Shown: piece after piece, positions 25,137-35,209 of the stretch
Numbering within the stretch: the first letter of the stretch is position 1
Layout of the letters: every line of letters begins with the position of its first letter
Origin: Bolinopsis microptera
Lineage: Eukaryota > Ctenophora > Tentaculata > Lobata > Bolinopsidae
Length of the DNA stretch: 64,000 bases
Assembly: GCF_026151205.1 (NCBI RefSeq)
Contig: NC_087078.1
Coordinates: 10,483,675 to 10,547,674 of the forward strand
Direction of reading: 5' to 3'
The notes under the pieces: model-generated
Databases searched by the model: none
What the model was told of the DNA's origin: nothing
The model's input: the letters and a program-made list of their open reading frames with translations, nothing else
Position numbers and translations under genes: made by a program

Positions 25137-26015
25137 ATGTCTCAAGACTATAAGCAAGAGATCAAATCAGAGCAAGTGGAGAACCCAAAAAAGTCAAACG
25201 GTTTCCTCTGCCCAATGTGTGGAGCACATTACTTTTCAGAAGACTACTTTGTTGAGCACATCAAAGAACATAATACATATTCAAACTGTACAATAAAACA
25301 AGAACTGAAAACTGAATCAGATGAACCATCTATTTTTATCTGTCCAGTTTGTGCTGAACATGTTTACTCAGACACTCAGTTAATAGAACATGTAAGGCAG
25401 CACCATGATCATAGCAGCCCAGTAGTACCTGACTACTTTGATACTTCAGATAACTTGAGTGGAACAGATCCTCAGAGGACGTTAGCTCTGTCTCCTAGTA
25501 AGATTCCGCCTGTGAGACCATTCAAATGTTCAGAGTGTTCATTTGCTGCAAAACATGCAGGTCATCTTACTAGACATATGAGAACTCACTCAGGTGAGAA
25601 ACCCTTCAAGTGTTCAGAGTGTTCATATGCTACAAGACTAGCAGGTCATCTCACTGTACATATGAGAACTCACTCAGGTGAGAAACCCTTCAAGTGTTCT
25701 CATTGTTCATATGCTGCAAAACATGCAAGTCATCTTACTGTACATATGAGAACTCACTCAGGTGAGAAACCCTTCAAATGTTCCGAGTGTTCATTTGCTG
25801 CAAGACAAGCAGGTGATCTTATTAGACATATGAGAACACACTCTGGAGAGAAACCCTTCAAGTGTTCTGAGTGTTCATTTGCTGCAAAACAAGCAAGTAA
25901 TCTTACTATACATATGAGAACTCACTCAGGTGAGAAACCCTTCAAATGTTCTGAGTGTTCATTTGCTACAAAACAAGCGAGTAATCTTAATAAACATATG
26001 AGAATTCACTCTTGA
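25137..26015 (+). CDS. C2H2 zinc-finger protein, eight fingers
   Basis: 292 aa in one exon. Two divergent N-terminal fingers (C25/C28...H41/H45 and C69/C72...H85/H89) precede six tandem fingers from C131 onward with a 28-residue period and HSGEKPFKC linkers. Cys and His ligands are complete in all six, and helix residues vary (AAKHAGHLTRH, ARQAGDLIRH, TKQASNLNKH), so it is likely a nuclear sequence-specific DNA-binding protein. Two psi-K-x-E SUMO motifs (IKSE, IKQE) lie outside the fingers. The stop comes straight after HMRIHS: the TGA stands where the linker GGA would be, and GAGAAACCC still follows before homology ends at the element's right TIR. The gene is therefore a 3'-truncated copy of the array genes. 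Promoter unknown; expression uncertain. Confidence 0.9.
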   Translation: MSQDYKQEIKSEQVENPKKSNGFLCPMCGAHYFSEDYFVEHIKEHNTYSNCTIKQELKTESDEPSIFICPVCAEHVYSDTQLIEHVRQHHDHSSPVVPDYFDTSDNLSGTDPQRTLALSPSKIPPVRPFKCSECSFAAKHAGHLTRHMRTHSGEKPFKCSECSYATRLAGHLTVHMRTHSGEKPFKCSHCSYAAKHASHLTVHMRTHSGEKPFKCSECSFAARQAGDLIRHMRTHSGEKPFKCSECSFAAKQASNLTIHMRTHSGEKPFKCSECSFATKQASNLNKHMRIHS

Positions 26016-26349
26016 GAGAAACCCAATTTTTTTCACAATCTTTCACCATTGGATACTCCCCTCGTGATCGGTTATGCTGAATTTGAATTTTTGATTCGAA
26101 CCTCTTCCCGAATCTTTGCCTTTGTTCGTATAGAAGTAATACGAATGGTAAAGGAATAACCTGGCTATCGATATTGTAAATAAAACTTATTGACATGAGT
26201 GCAGAGAGGAGCCTGTATGAACGATGAACATTTCATTTTGGAATAACTTAAATCATTTTAAAAAGATCTCAAATAATTACAATCTAATCTCAAATGCCTA
26301 GGAGTTTCTCGTTACATTTTCAATGTTCATGGTTAAAAGCTAGGAAATT

Positions 26350-26896
26350 TTAAATTTGGTTTGAGATGTCTTCTTTGGCATCTCTGTACTTCTTGCAATC
26401 AAAATCAACTTTTCCTTGTTTTACACACTTGAACAGCTTCTTTTCTATCATCTGAAATGGTTCGGAAAGTCAGCGGATTTCTAATCTTAAAATATGTAAA
26501 ATTGAAATTTATTGTAAGATGATCGCAGAATAAAACTTGTATTGTAAATGTCACTTTAGCATTTAGACAAGTCATCAAAACAACCACAATATGGCAACTA
26601 TAAAGATACAAATGTTACTTTCCATGGAATGTCAACCCCGTAACTAAACAGTGAAGTGTACACCACAACATCTAGATATCAAACAAACTCACCGTGCAAC
26701 ACTCTGTATCGTAGGGCAGGTCCATTACAGTAGTAGGCTGGCACTTTTGCTTAGACTTGAACCCCTTCACTAGACATCCCATATAGTTCCTAGCCAGTGT
26801 GCTCTTACACTTGAGGTTGCTATTACTGCATTGTGAGTTGGATATAGCGGTGTGTAACATTACAGCTACAAGCAGGATGAAGATAGCTTGGTTCAT
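26350..26896 (-). CDS. Small secreted eight-cysteine protein A
   Basis: Two exons on the minus strand: 26,896-26,693 (204 nt, 68 codons, GTGAGT donor) and 26,451-26,350 (102 nt including stop), joined in phase 0 for 101 aa. Residues 1 to about 19 are a hydrophobic signal peptide (IFILLVAVMLH core). The mature part has eight cysteines at 23, 30, 41, 52, 66, 67, 77 and 87 and many lysines. A paralogue about 1.5 kb away has the same exon sizes and cysteine spacing. I do not recognise the family. The disulphide-rich secreted form fits extracellular signalling, defence or venom-type proteins, and nothing here decides between them. Confidence 0.8.
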
Positions 26897-27866
26897 TGCT
26901 AGCCGCTAGGCACCTGTGATTATCAAGTCTAAATTAAAACTTATTGACGAATTAAGATACACTAACTGTACCAGTACTCTTCGGATATTAAGACTAGAGG
27001 CGGTAAGAAGACTAGCAGAGTTTCCCGATAAATCGAGGTTCACGGTGAATCAAGGCACCATAAATTAGGGTTCGATTGTATCGATATTACGAAATTGTAT
27101 TTCAATTATTTAACTTGTGCAACACAAATGTGTTTAGTAAGCAAATACAGATGAATGGCACTATAAAGATCAATAACCATCTTTAACCAAACGTTATCTC
27201 GCGAAAAGCAACCTTATTCCTAAGATCACTGCAGTTAGAGTCTTTAAAATGTAGAATAGAATAATGAAGATAAAAGATATGTGTGCTACCGCTAACAAAA
27301 CAAATTGTGCACTGAAATGAACGACTTGGAAAAATAATATCTCCAATAGTGCAGCTGGCGGTTGAGCTACGCAATTTAGTTTTACGTATGAGAGTGTCAC
27401 GTGCCTTATAAGATATCGTCATGTTTACAACCAGATGGTGACTGTGATACGCTTCATCGCGATCGGTTGTTAATATTGCCGGAATTGGTGAATCATGAGA
27501 CATTTTATGCTTCATTTTTAATTTTTTGAGTTTTGAGAAATTCTCAGATGGCTGGAGGTTTTTTTGAAAACAGTAAGAATTTAATTGTTGAATTAGTGAA
27601 ATTTTAGGAGCAAGAACGGCAAAAATTCCTGAATTCTTATCAATTATTATAAGGCCATAAAAATAAAAATGCGATACATTGTCTATTAAATGCAATTGTT
27701 AAAAAATATCATATTGTGTAACACTGAAAACCATTTAATAAACGAGTCAAAATATTAAATAAAGTTGTAACAATTGAATCACATTTCCAGCAAGTCTCAC
27801 AATTTCCAGTTTAAGATCATGGCAAGGTGATACTACTTTAAACTCTGCTTGGGATATCTTCTAAGA
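26897..27866. other. Spacer between the cysteine-rich paralogues
   Basis: AT-rich. Contains a 170-codon open stretch on the minus strand (27,695-27,183) with no domain, signal peptide or recognisable similarity; treated as chance. Promoter of gene A presumably lies at the left end. Confidence 0.4.
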
Positions 27867-28352
27867 TTAATAATCTTCTTTCTCATCCTTGTAGGCGTTG
27901 CAGTTAAACGTAACCTGTCCTTTGTCCATACACTTGAACAGTTTCTTCTCAATGATCTGGGATTGATATGAGAGTTAGCAAATTTGCCTTGATGTTCAAT
28001 AAATTGAATAAATTGGAACAGTTCAACAAAAGTTAGCAAATAAGGAAAATGTAAACTTGAATTTTCGTAGTTTAGCTGTAACGTTATAAAATGATTTACT
28101 AGATCTAAATAATGAAATAGATAAATCGTAGATAATAAGTTGACTCACCGTGCAACAGTCTGATTCAAAAGGCAGGTTCATTACTGTAGGAGGCTGGCAA
28201 TGACGTTTAGACTTGAACCCCTTCACTAGACATCCCATATAGTTCCTTGCCAGTGTGCTCCTACACTTGAGGCTTTTCTTACTGCATTGAGGGTTGGAAG
28301 TAGCGACGTGTAGGAGGGTTGCTAAGAGTATGGTGAAGATAGCGTATCTCAT
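27867..28352 (-). CDS. Small secreted eight-cysteine protein B
   Basis: Minus-strand paralogue of the gene at 26,350-26,896. Exon 1 is 28,352-28,149 (204 nt, the same length as in gene A) and exon 2 is 27,956-27,867 (90 nt including stop), joined in phase 0 for 97 aa. Signal peptide at 1 to about 19 (AIFTILLATLLHVA). Cysteine pattern C-x6-C-x10-C-x10-C-x13-CC-x9-C-x9-C is identical to gene A. The STLARNYMGCLVKGFKSK block is unchanged, while the stretch after the CC pair and the C-terminus differ (gene B ends KEDY). Same orientation and close spacing indicate a local tandem duplication. Function unknown. Confidence 0.8.
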
Positions 28353-29395
28353 TGCTGCTGTGAGTTTATGCAGATAAAATAATTAGTAAGAAATCAATAA
28401 GTGCCACAGTTGATAGAATATCAGACTAAAAGCTGTAGAATATACGATCCGTTATGGCCATGGGCACATCTGTTTCAAGTTTTTCTGACAGTCAACATTC
28501 TAACTTCTCCAAGTCACGCAATACGACTAGAAAATAATGAAAGTTAAATTGCTAGAAGTCTGTCAAGTCTGAACGTTTCTCAGATCACTCGGCCGAAATT
28601 CAACATCTGGTCACTAACTTTTAATCCATGTGATTGATTTTGTAATGGAATTCGCAACCAAAGGGCGGAGCGGCTCTATTACAACTTCATTATATTAACA
28701 GTTAACACGACAAATAATATTAAGTTTAAAACAAGTTAAGTTAATACAGTAAAGGCTCCTGGCTCATTGCGTAACAATGGCACCTTACAGAAACTCTGCT
28801 AGAATAATCAATAGACGTACACCACAACTAATAACTAGAGATAATAATAACTAGGGATCCACAGCGGATCAAGCAGAAAGTCCCACCCTTTAAAGTGCTG
28901 CAAAGAGCCGAGTGCTGCTGCCGCTAGTGCTAACATTGCACACCACCCTTTAAAGTGCTGCAAAGAGAGCTAACAAATGAACATTGCACACCACCCTTTA
29001 TCTCATGTGTTTGGTCTGCCATCTTTCCAGGCGGAATTAGCGGAATTTGTTTGATCATCACTCAATATATGGTAATTGCTGAAAGTAACTGTGGGGACTG
29101 AGAACTATATCAGTGGTGAAATAGTTTACTTAAATTTCACGGATGGCTGAACACGCTGAAATAAACATTGGAGTTTGTGCAGTAAATAATGTGAAATTAC
29201 GGTCCCCAGTTTCTAGGATTATTTCAATTATAATAGCCCCTCTTGGCGTGTTGGTGATGGTAATTTCTGGGTTAAATATTATACAATTTAGAGAAATATT
29301 AACACAATGTCAATGTAATTGTGTATAACTCTTGTGATAAAACTTACACTGACTATTAACTAATTTACAATTTTTAGGAAGGAAATCAAGACAAA
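28353..29395. other. Intergenic / PCLAF upstream region
   Basis: Separates the minus-strand cysteine-rich gene B from plus-strand PCLAF, so it probably holds a divergent promoter region. A 61-codon open frame at 29,143-29,328 has one hydrophobic segment but no support. Short duplicated blocks are listed separately. Confidence 0.4.
28883..29000. repeat. Short local duplication
   Basis: The block CACCCTTTAAAGTGCTGCAA occurs twice, and AACATTGCACACCACCCTTTA also twice, within about 120 nt. Confidence 0.7.
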
Positions 29396-32300
29396 ATGGT
29401 CAGGACTATGGCAGGAGGGCAACGCAAAGGTAATAACATCAAAGCTCCATCACTAATGCAGGCTGGTCACATAGTTATCATGTCAATAACTACATGTTAC
29501 GTGGTTACGTGTTCATTAGTTTGGGTTTCATGAGGCGAATGTTGGTTTGTTAGTGAACACCGTCAGCGCTTTGAAATCATTGTCACATACTCACATCGTC
29601 TTTACTAACAACAGGGCATGCACATGAGAACAGCGATGTCATGTTCACCTCAAAAGGCCACTTTTTAAGAAATGATATTATAACAGACTTGTACATCAGA
29701 TATATTACCTTCACTACAATATTATAGAACATACCCTTCAAAATGGATGTGTGCCACTTTACTCAGTTCTCAAATCACTTTCACACAATTCCGTGTAAAA
29801 GGCTGGTTCACACTTTTAACTGAGACGATTATGAATCATTATCTTCCAAGTATAGAACTCTTTATATTAAAAAGCAAATAACCCACAAAACCTCTCCTAA
29901 AACCTCCATCCCCTCCCAGCGGTAGCAGCTAAAGCTCCCCGGAAATCAGTAGGCTGCTCCTCCTCCTCCTCCTCCAGTGCAGCTGTCTCCTCTGTTTTCT
30001 CTCCTGGTAGAGCGGGTAAAGCTAAATCTAGAGCTAGTGGGGGTAACGCAGCTACTCAGTGGGATGCCCCCAAGTGGCAGAAGGGCATTACCTGCTTCTT
30101 TGTGAGTATTATACCTGTGCCAGTGTATTTTAATGTTGAGGCTAAATTGAGATTCCTTCTTGTTCCCTGTACTATATAGCTTAAGGGGGCCGGGGGGGGT
30201 CTTCACAAAATTCTCTCGAAATCGACTTCATAGTTGTTTCTGATAGAGGGGAGTGATATCTTTCAGCTGCTTTTGGTCCCATGGAAAAATATTGTTCCTA
30301 GCCGAAATTATCGCTGGTCAAAGGTCAGCGCTTATGTGTAATTGTATTGCGCGAGCGATTTTCAATCGCGCGTTCTGAAAATCGAGTCTAAAAATCTATC
30401 TCATCCTACATTTTTTGAGCAATCACCCTCAAACTTTCAGGATATGTTCTTAGGATCAGTAAGAAGAGAACTCTAGAGCCAGAATTTTGAGATAGGCCTT
30501 TAAAGATTTTTAATTCGATTTTGAAATTCTTGGACCTTAATTTTTAGAGGTCCAAGAATTTCAAAATCGGATTAAAAATCTTTAAAGGCCTATCTCAAAA
30601 TTCTGGCTCTAGAGTTCTCTTCTTACTGATCCAAAGAACATATCCTGAAAGTTTGAGGGTGATTGCTCAAAAAATGTAGGAGAAGATAGATTTTTAGACT
30701 CGATTTTCAGAACGCGCGATTGAAAATCGCTCGCGCAATACAATTACACATAAGCGCTGACCTTTGACCAGCGATAATTTCGGCTAGGAACAATATTTTT
30801 CCATGGGACTAAAAGCAGCTGATAGATATCACTCCCCTCTATCAGAAACAACTATAAAGTCGATTTCGAGATAATTTTGATGAAGACCCCCCCCCCCCCC
30901 CCCCCGGCCCCCTTAACTACAAAGTTTACATAAAAAAGCAGCAACTGCCAATAATAAGCCTATAATTAGCCATGATTTTTAGCTTTTCAGCTTATTTAAT
31001 ACCGATCTTTATGTGTGAAACAGTAACCTTAACAGTGACCTAAACAGTATTGTAACCTAAACGGTATAGTAACCTAATTATTATCAAACATGTCAATCTT
31101 ACAAATGTCAACAATCCTAAAATAATTTAGAACCTAAACGTGATCCTTTGTAAGATTATATGTCCCAAAAGTCAAATTGACTTGTATTCAAGTATAAAGT
31201 CGAACAATTTACTCCAATAACCACGGTTACTAGCAAGTTCTCTCAAATGAAGAATATCATCATACGACTCCAGCAAGATGAAACGCTTCCAGAGGTCAAC
31301 CTTCAGGTGGTGTAGGAGGTTACGTCTGTGAGCCCCGAGTCTACCGACTTCACTACACATCTCGACAGCAAAGCACAGCGCAGCTTGAGCTGGTGATCTT
31401 TCATCGCTCCTCAGTATGTGTCCTAGCATCTTCCACCTAGATAACTCAGCACGCTCAGACATAGGGGTAGAGTTACTCTGTTTGTATAGGGTATCTTTGG
31501 ACATCATACTGCATGGCCAGCTGACATTCATGATCTTTCTGAGGTGGTTACGGTGACATGCATCTAGTTTGTCCCAGTACGATTTAGGCATTCCCCAGCA
31601 ACTAGAGTTATACATGAGGATAGATACTACTTGGGCCTCATAGACCTTCAGCTTCTTCTGTAGGGGGATCTTACTCTGGCACCAGACCTTCTTGAAGTTC
31701 TGGAATGCTACATTGGCTAACATGATTCTTCTGGTGACATCTTTCCTACTTTCTAGCAGAGAACCCAACAACTTGCTACTGCACCATTCTTCATTCATTC
31801 TAAGGGGTTTACCATCATCCATGACCTCATCTTTCCCAGCTATGTAGACGTGTACAAACTCTGTCTTTGATTCATTAATATTCAGATTCCACTCTTTGAA
31901 CACCTTAGTAGCGACAGGGAGGAGGGCTTCTAGAGCATCTTTGTCTTCACCAAGATAGTCGATGTCATCAGAGTAGGCATCTTCTTCGGTAATCACACTA
32001 TATAATGACAACACTATATAATGACAAGCACTTTATAATGACAGCTGATCTTTGTCATTATATAGTCTGCAAAACGCACTATATAATGACAACACTATAT
32101 AGTGACAAGTTTATCTTATATCGACTTTTCCTTACTTTTCTTTAATTCTACTTTTAGGAACAAGGTCGAAGCGAGCGAAGTTCCTCCTGTTTGAAGTGGA
32201 AGTAGCAGCCACTCGTGCTGTTCGTACCATCTTCGAGAGGCTGCTGCTAGAGTGATTGTGAAACAGAGGCCTGAAACACTATCACCTTGGGGTCCTCCAT

Positions 32301-35209
32301 TGGTGCTGATGAATTCAAGGGAGGTAGCGTTGTTGACTCGCACCTTGATCTTGGTGTTGCTCAGGAGGAATCTCACTAGGATTAGTCCTAGCGGCATGCC
32401 TGAAGAAGATGATTCCCGCACTATATAATGACAACACTATATAATGACAAGCACTTTATAGTGACTTGTCACTATATAGTCTGATCTCATCTCTTGTGCA
32501 CCCTGCGTCCTCTAGGAGGTTGAGCACAGTCTGCCTACTGATAGTATCGAAGGCACTGGACATGTCTAGGCCCATCTTGTGGAAAGACCACTCTCTTTCT
32601 TTTACGATGCTGATCAACATACGGTGACACCATACCAGGTCTCCACAGCTTCTCTTCTGCTTGTAGGCAGCTTGCCGTGGACCTGTGTAAGCGTCTACCT
32701 TTGCTTCAATTCTCCTGAGTGTAATGAGGGATAGCAGCTTACGAGCACAGTTACATAATGTCAGGGGTCTGAGGCTTTTCAGTTCACCAGGAGTCTTGCC
32801 AGGCTTTTGAAGAGGGGTGATGAAACATTCTCCGACAGCGTCAAGGAACAGGTTCTCTTCAAAGTAGGTGTTGATGATTTTGGCGTAATGGACACATAGC
32901 GCACTCCCACCATACTTGAGGAGCTCATTGGGGGTATTGTCAGGTCCATTGGCTTTGCCGTTCTTGAGGCGTTTAGCAGCGGTTTTTACCTCATATTCTG
33001 TGATAGGGCAGTCGAGGGGAGAAGGGGGACCTTCAAACGGATCAAGGGCAGGTTCATCTCCAGTCAGCTGTTCTTCATACCAATCGCGGAGTACTTCAGC
33101 TTTAGCGAGGTCTGTACCAATGGGGTACCCATCCTTATTGTGGACAACTATAGGCTTTGTCTCTTTGGTCTTAGCTAAGGATCTCACAGCTTCGAACATT
33201 TGACGCGTGTTGTCAGTTGATGAAATTTCTTCAGCTAACTGGTCAGCCTTAGCACACTCTAGCTCCTTCAGTCTCTTTTTGATGTCTTTACCGAGCTTAT
33301 TTCTCCGTCCTCGCAGTACAGAGCTATCACAGGGCTTGTTGGTGCTTGCCAGGGCGAGGCGTATATCGTGTCGTTCTGCGACTAGGGCAACAACAGTAGG
33401 GTCATTAGAGAAGAAGCACTTATTCTTAGCCTTCCTGTAGCCTAGGGTCTCAGCAGCTGACTTATGAACTTCACCCAGTACTACTGCAAAGTCCTTGTTG
33501 GGATCACCTGAGGGTATTACAGTAGAAAGTCTACTAGCAATGTCATGTTCATACATTCGTTTACAATCGGGGTCTGATGTGAGCCTGCGAGTGTCAAACA
33601 TTTTAGGACGTTTAGGAGCTTTAGCGTAGAACAGGGGGCGTTTAGACAATTCAATCGTACATATTACAAGCCTATGGTCAGAACTAAACACCATACCGTT
33701 GTGCGACCTAGCATCTCTGAGCAGACATTTACTTCTTCTTTTACAAAGAATATAATCTATCTGAGTAAACACTTTACGCTTTTTACCAGACTGACCTTTG
33801 ACATTAACCAAACCCTCGTAAGTGGTCCGATGACTCGCACGGTGAAGGAAAGCAGTATTAGCAGCAAACAAGTCGTTTCTACACATGAAGTTGAGAAGGT
33901 AGTGACCGTTGTGATTCCTTTTACCCATACCGTGCCTGCCGACATAATCTGACACACCATTTACATAGTCTGAGTCATCAAGCTTACCCAGCCTACCGTT
34001 GAAATCTCCCATCACAAACAACTCGTGTCTTGAAGGAACGACAATAGCTGAACTGACTTGCTTGTACAATTTCCTGACAATTTCTGGTCTGAGTTCTGAT
34101 TTGGTGTTGGTTGGGCAGTACACATTGACGGCTCTAAACATGACGGGTTCACCGTGCTTTACAGGCAATCTAAAATCTATCCACGCAACACGGTCACTAA
34201 CACGATGATATTGAACAATGTACGGTACTAGCCGCTTTGATACCACAAACCCCAGTCCTGCATAACAGGCATCCTTTTGTTCAATGATAATCAACTTATT
34301 GCCACAGGGTAACATTGCTTCAGATGGCTGAGTGATCTTAGTTTCTTGAAGGGCTATAACGTCTAATTTATATTGAGTACAGTCACGTCCTAATATATGT
34401 TGGTCTACTTCTTTGCTCAGCCCACGAACATTGAATGTTGCAAGGGCTAGAATGAGTGAGAGAGGGATCAACTTAGGGACGATGAGTAGAGGGTTAGATG
34501 CTGCAGCAGGGGTAATCTGTGTCTCCCTGCTTCTGCTGATGTGCCTGACGTCATCACTGGTCATTCCACCTAAAACAGTAACCTAAACGGTATAGTAACC
34601 TAACCTAACTAACCCCTTCAGAAGAAGGAGGTGGAAACTAAAATAACAAAGCTAGGAGAAGACTCAGACAGTGTAACTGAGGAAGGGGAGGCGGTGTGTT
34701 CTCAGAGCAGTACTCATACTATAGATCTCAATGAGGCTCCCATCACTGCTACTGTTCTTAGCATATTCGGTAACTAATTGGTGGATATATCAAGTTTAAT
34801 TCAAGTTAACATTTTAAGTGTAATTTAGGTTTTATTTAATATACAGTCAGTTAGTCTGTGGTTCATTTCTGTGAGACTTGAAATTTAACAGTTGTTTTCA
34901 GTCATCAGTCAGCCCATCAAATATTAATTACACAGCATGTTCCACCGGTTTTTACAACTAAACCTATCGACTGGCTGACCAAATGACTGATGACTGATAA
35001 TGTGTTATAGCTTTATAGGGACCGACAGAATTGCTAGGCCACCAAAATCCACATTTATGTAAAATATTCAGTGTTCACCTGAGTTGAGTTGAGTACACTT
35101 ACCTTTAAACCCCTCAGATGCCGAAGAGAGTGGTCCCAGTAGTAGCGGTAGTGTTTGTAGTGCGGGGAGTGATGATGGTGAACAACCTGGCCCCAGCTCC
35201 AGAATGTAG
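29396..35209 (+). CDS. PCLAF: PCNA-associated factor (PAF15) homologue
   Basis: Four exons in phase: 29,396-29,429, 29,920-30,101, 34,622-34,769 and 35,118-35,209, giving 151 aa (human 111, also four exons). The N-terminus MVRT...RKAVAAKAPRK matches PCLAF, with K11 and K20 standing where human K15 and K24 are mono-ubiquitinated. Exon 2 ends with the PIP box QKGITCFF (65-72), which fits Q-x-x-I-x-x-F-F for PCNA binding. The C-terminal half is acidic and Ser/Gly-rich. A seven-serine run precedes the PIP region. Family role: disordered nuclear PCNA-clamp partner in replication and lesion bypass. If the weak exon 3 donor (G/GTAACT) is not used, a stop follows two codons later, giving about 123 aa. 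Intron 2 (4.5 kb) contains a palindrome and an antisense LINE. Confidence 0.88.
30181..30916. mobile_element. TTAA-bounded 736-bp palindromic element
   Basis: Two arms, 30,181-30,537 and 30,548-30,916, are inverted copies differing at only a few positions by eye, with a 10-nt loop. Outer ends are TTAAGGGGGCCGGGGG and its complement; the right end has a C run of about 22. TTAA at both edges is the target-site signature of piggyBac-type elements, but there is no coding sequence and the terminal G-run is not a canonical piggyBac end. It lies in PCLAF intron 2, so the pre-mRNA would form a roughly 360-bp hairpin. Confidence 0.85.
31996..32110. mobile_element. CACTATATAATGACAA inverted-repeat insertion 1
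   Basis: Several copies of CACTATATAATGACAA in both orientations, with an inverted CTTTGTCATTATATAGT in the middle, inserted between RT motifs B and C of the LINE. Could be two overlapping short elements. No coding capacity. Confidence 0.7.
32419..32481. mobile_element. CACTATATAATGACAA inverted-repeat insertion 2
   Basis: A 63-nt insertion starting CACTATATAATGACAA and ending TTGTCACTATATAGTC, the same family as the element at 31,996. It interrupts the LINE between RT motifs A and B. Very small for a MITE. Confidence 0.7.

Larger units (their letters stand above)
24888..26060. mobile_element. TIR element carrying a zinc-finger gene
   Basis: Left end GGGGTATCCAATGGTGAAA (from 24,888) and right end, read on the other strand, GGGAGTATCCAATGGTGAAA (to 26,060) form terminal inverted repeats. 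They are flanked by a perfect 11-bp direct repeat CTCGTGATCGG at 24,877-24,887 and 26,061-26,071. A 9-11-bp target duplication is typical of Mutator-like elements, but no transposase is present. The cargo is the zinc-finger ORF with about 130 nt of its 5' flank, both homologous to the array units at 3-13 kb. I infer gene capture by a non-autonomous TIR element. Confidence 0.75.
31172..34564 (-). pseudogene. LINE endonuclease-reverse transcriptase, interrupted
   Basis: Read from 34,564 leftward: an APE-type endonuclease (TFNVRG, LQETK, MGDFNGRLG, SSDHRLV), then reverse transcriptase with LRPLTLCN and motif A GLDMSSAFD before a first interruption at 32,481-32,419. The next block (32,418 to about 32,111) holds motif B GGPQGDSVSG. 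After a second insertion (32,110-31,996) comes motif C AYSDDIDY, with YSDD where YADD is usual, and the C-terminal domain to 31,172. Catalytic residues survive, but the two insertions split the protein into three open stretches (702, about 100 and about 280 codons), so this copy is dead. Its coding blocks are otherwise well kept, implying fairly recent insertion. Confidence 0.85.
31078..34577 (-). mobile_element. RTE-like non-LTR retrotransposon in PCLAF intron
   Basis: Minus-strand LINE bracketed by a 26-bp direct repeat (begins GTAACCTAAACGG) at 31,052-31,077 and 34,578-34,603, which I read as the target-site duplication. Its 5' end lies only about 13 nt before the first ATG, and the 3' end is a short tail ending GATAATAA. 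A single ORF and a C-terminal RWKMLGHILR-type domain suggest the RTE group. Two small inverted-repeat elements interrupt it. Confidence 0.85.

Noticed and set aside
27183-27695. 170-codon minus-strand open frame
   Set aside because: No signal peptide, domain, codon-use signal or similarity; AT-rich spacer between two paralogous genes.
29143-29328. 61-codon frame with a hydrophobic segment just upstream of PCLAF
   Set aside because: Short, no family resemblance; probably PCLAF 5' flank or UTR.
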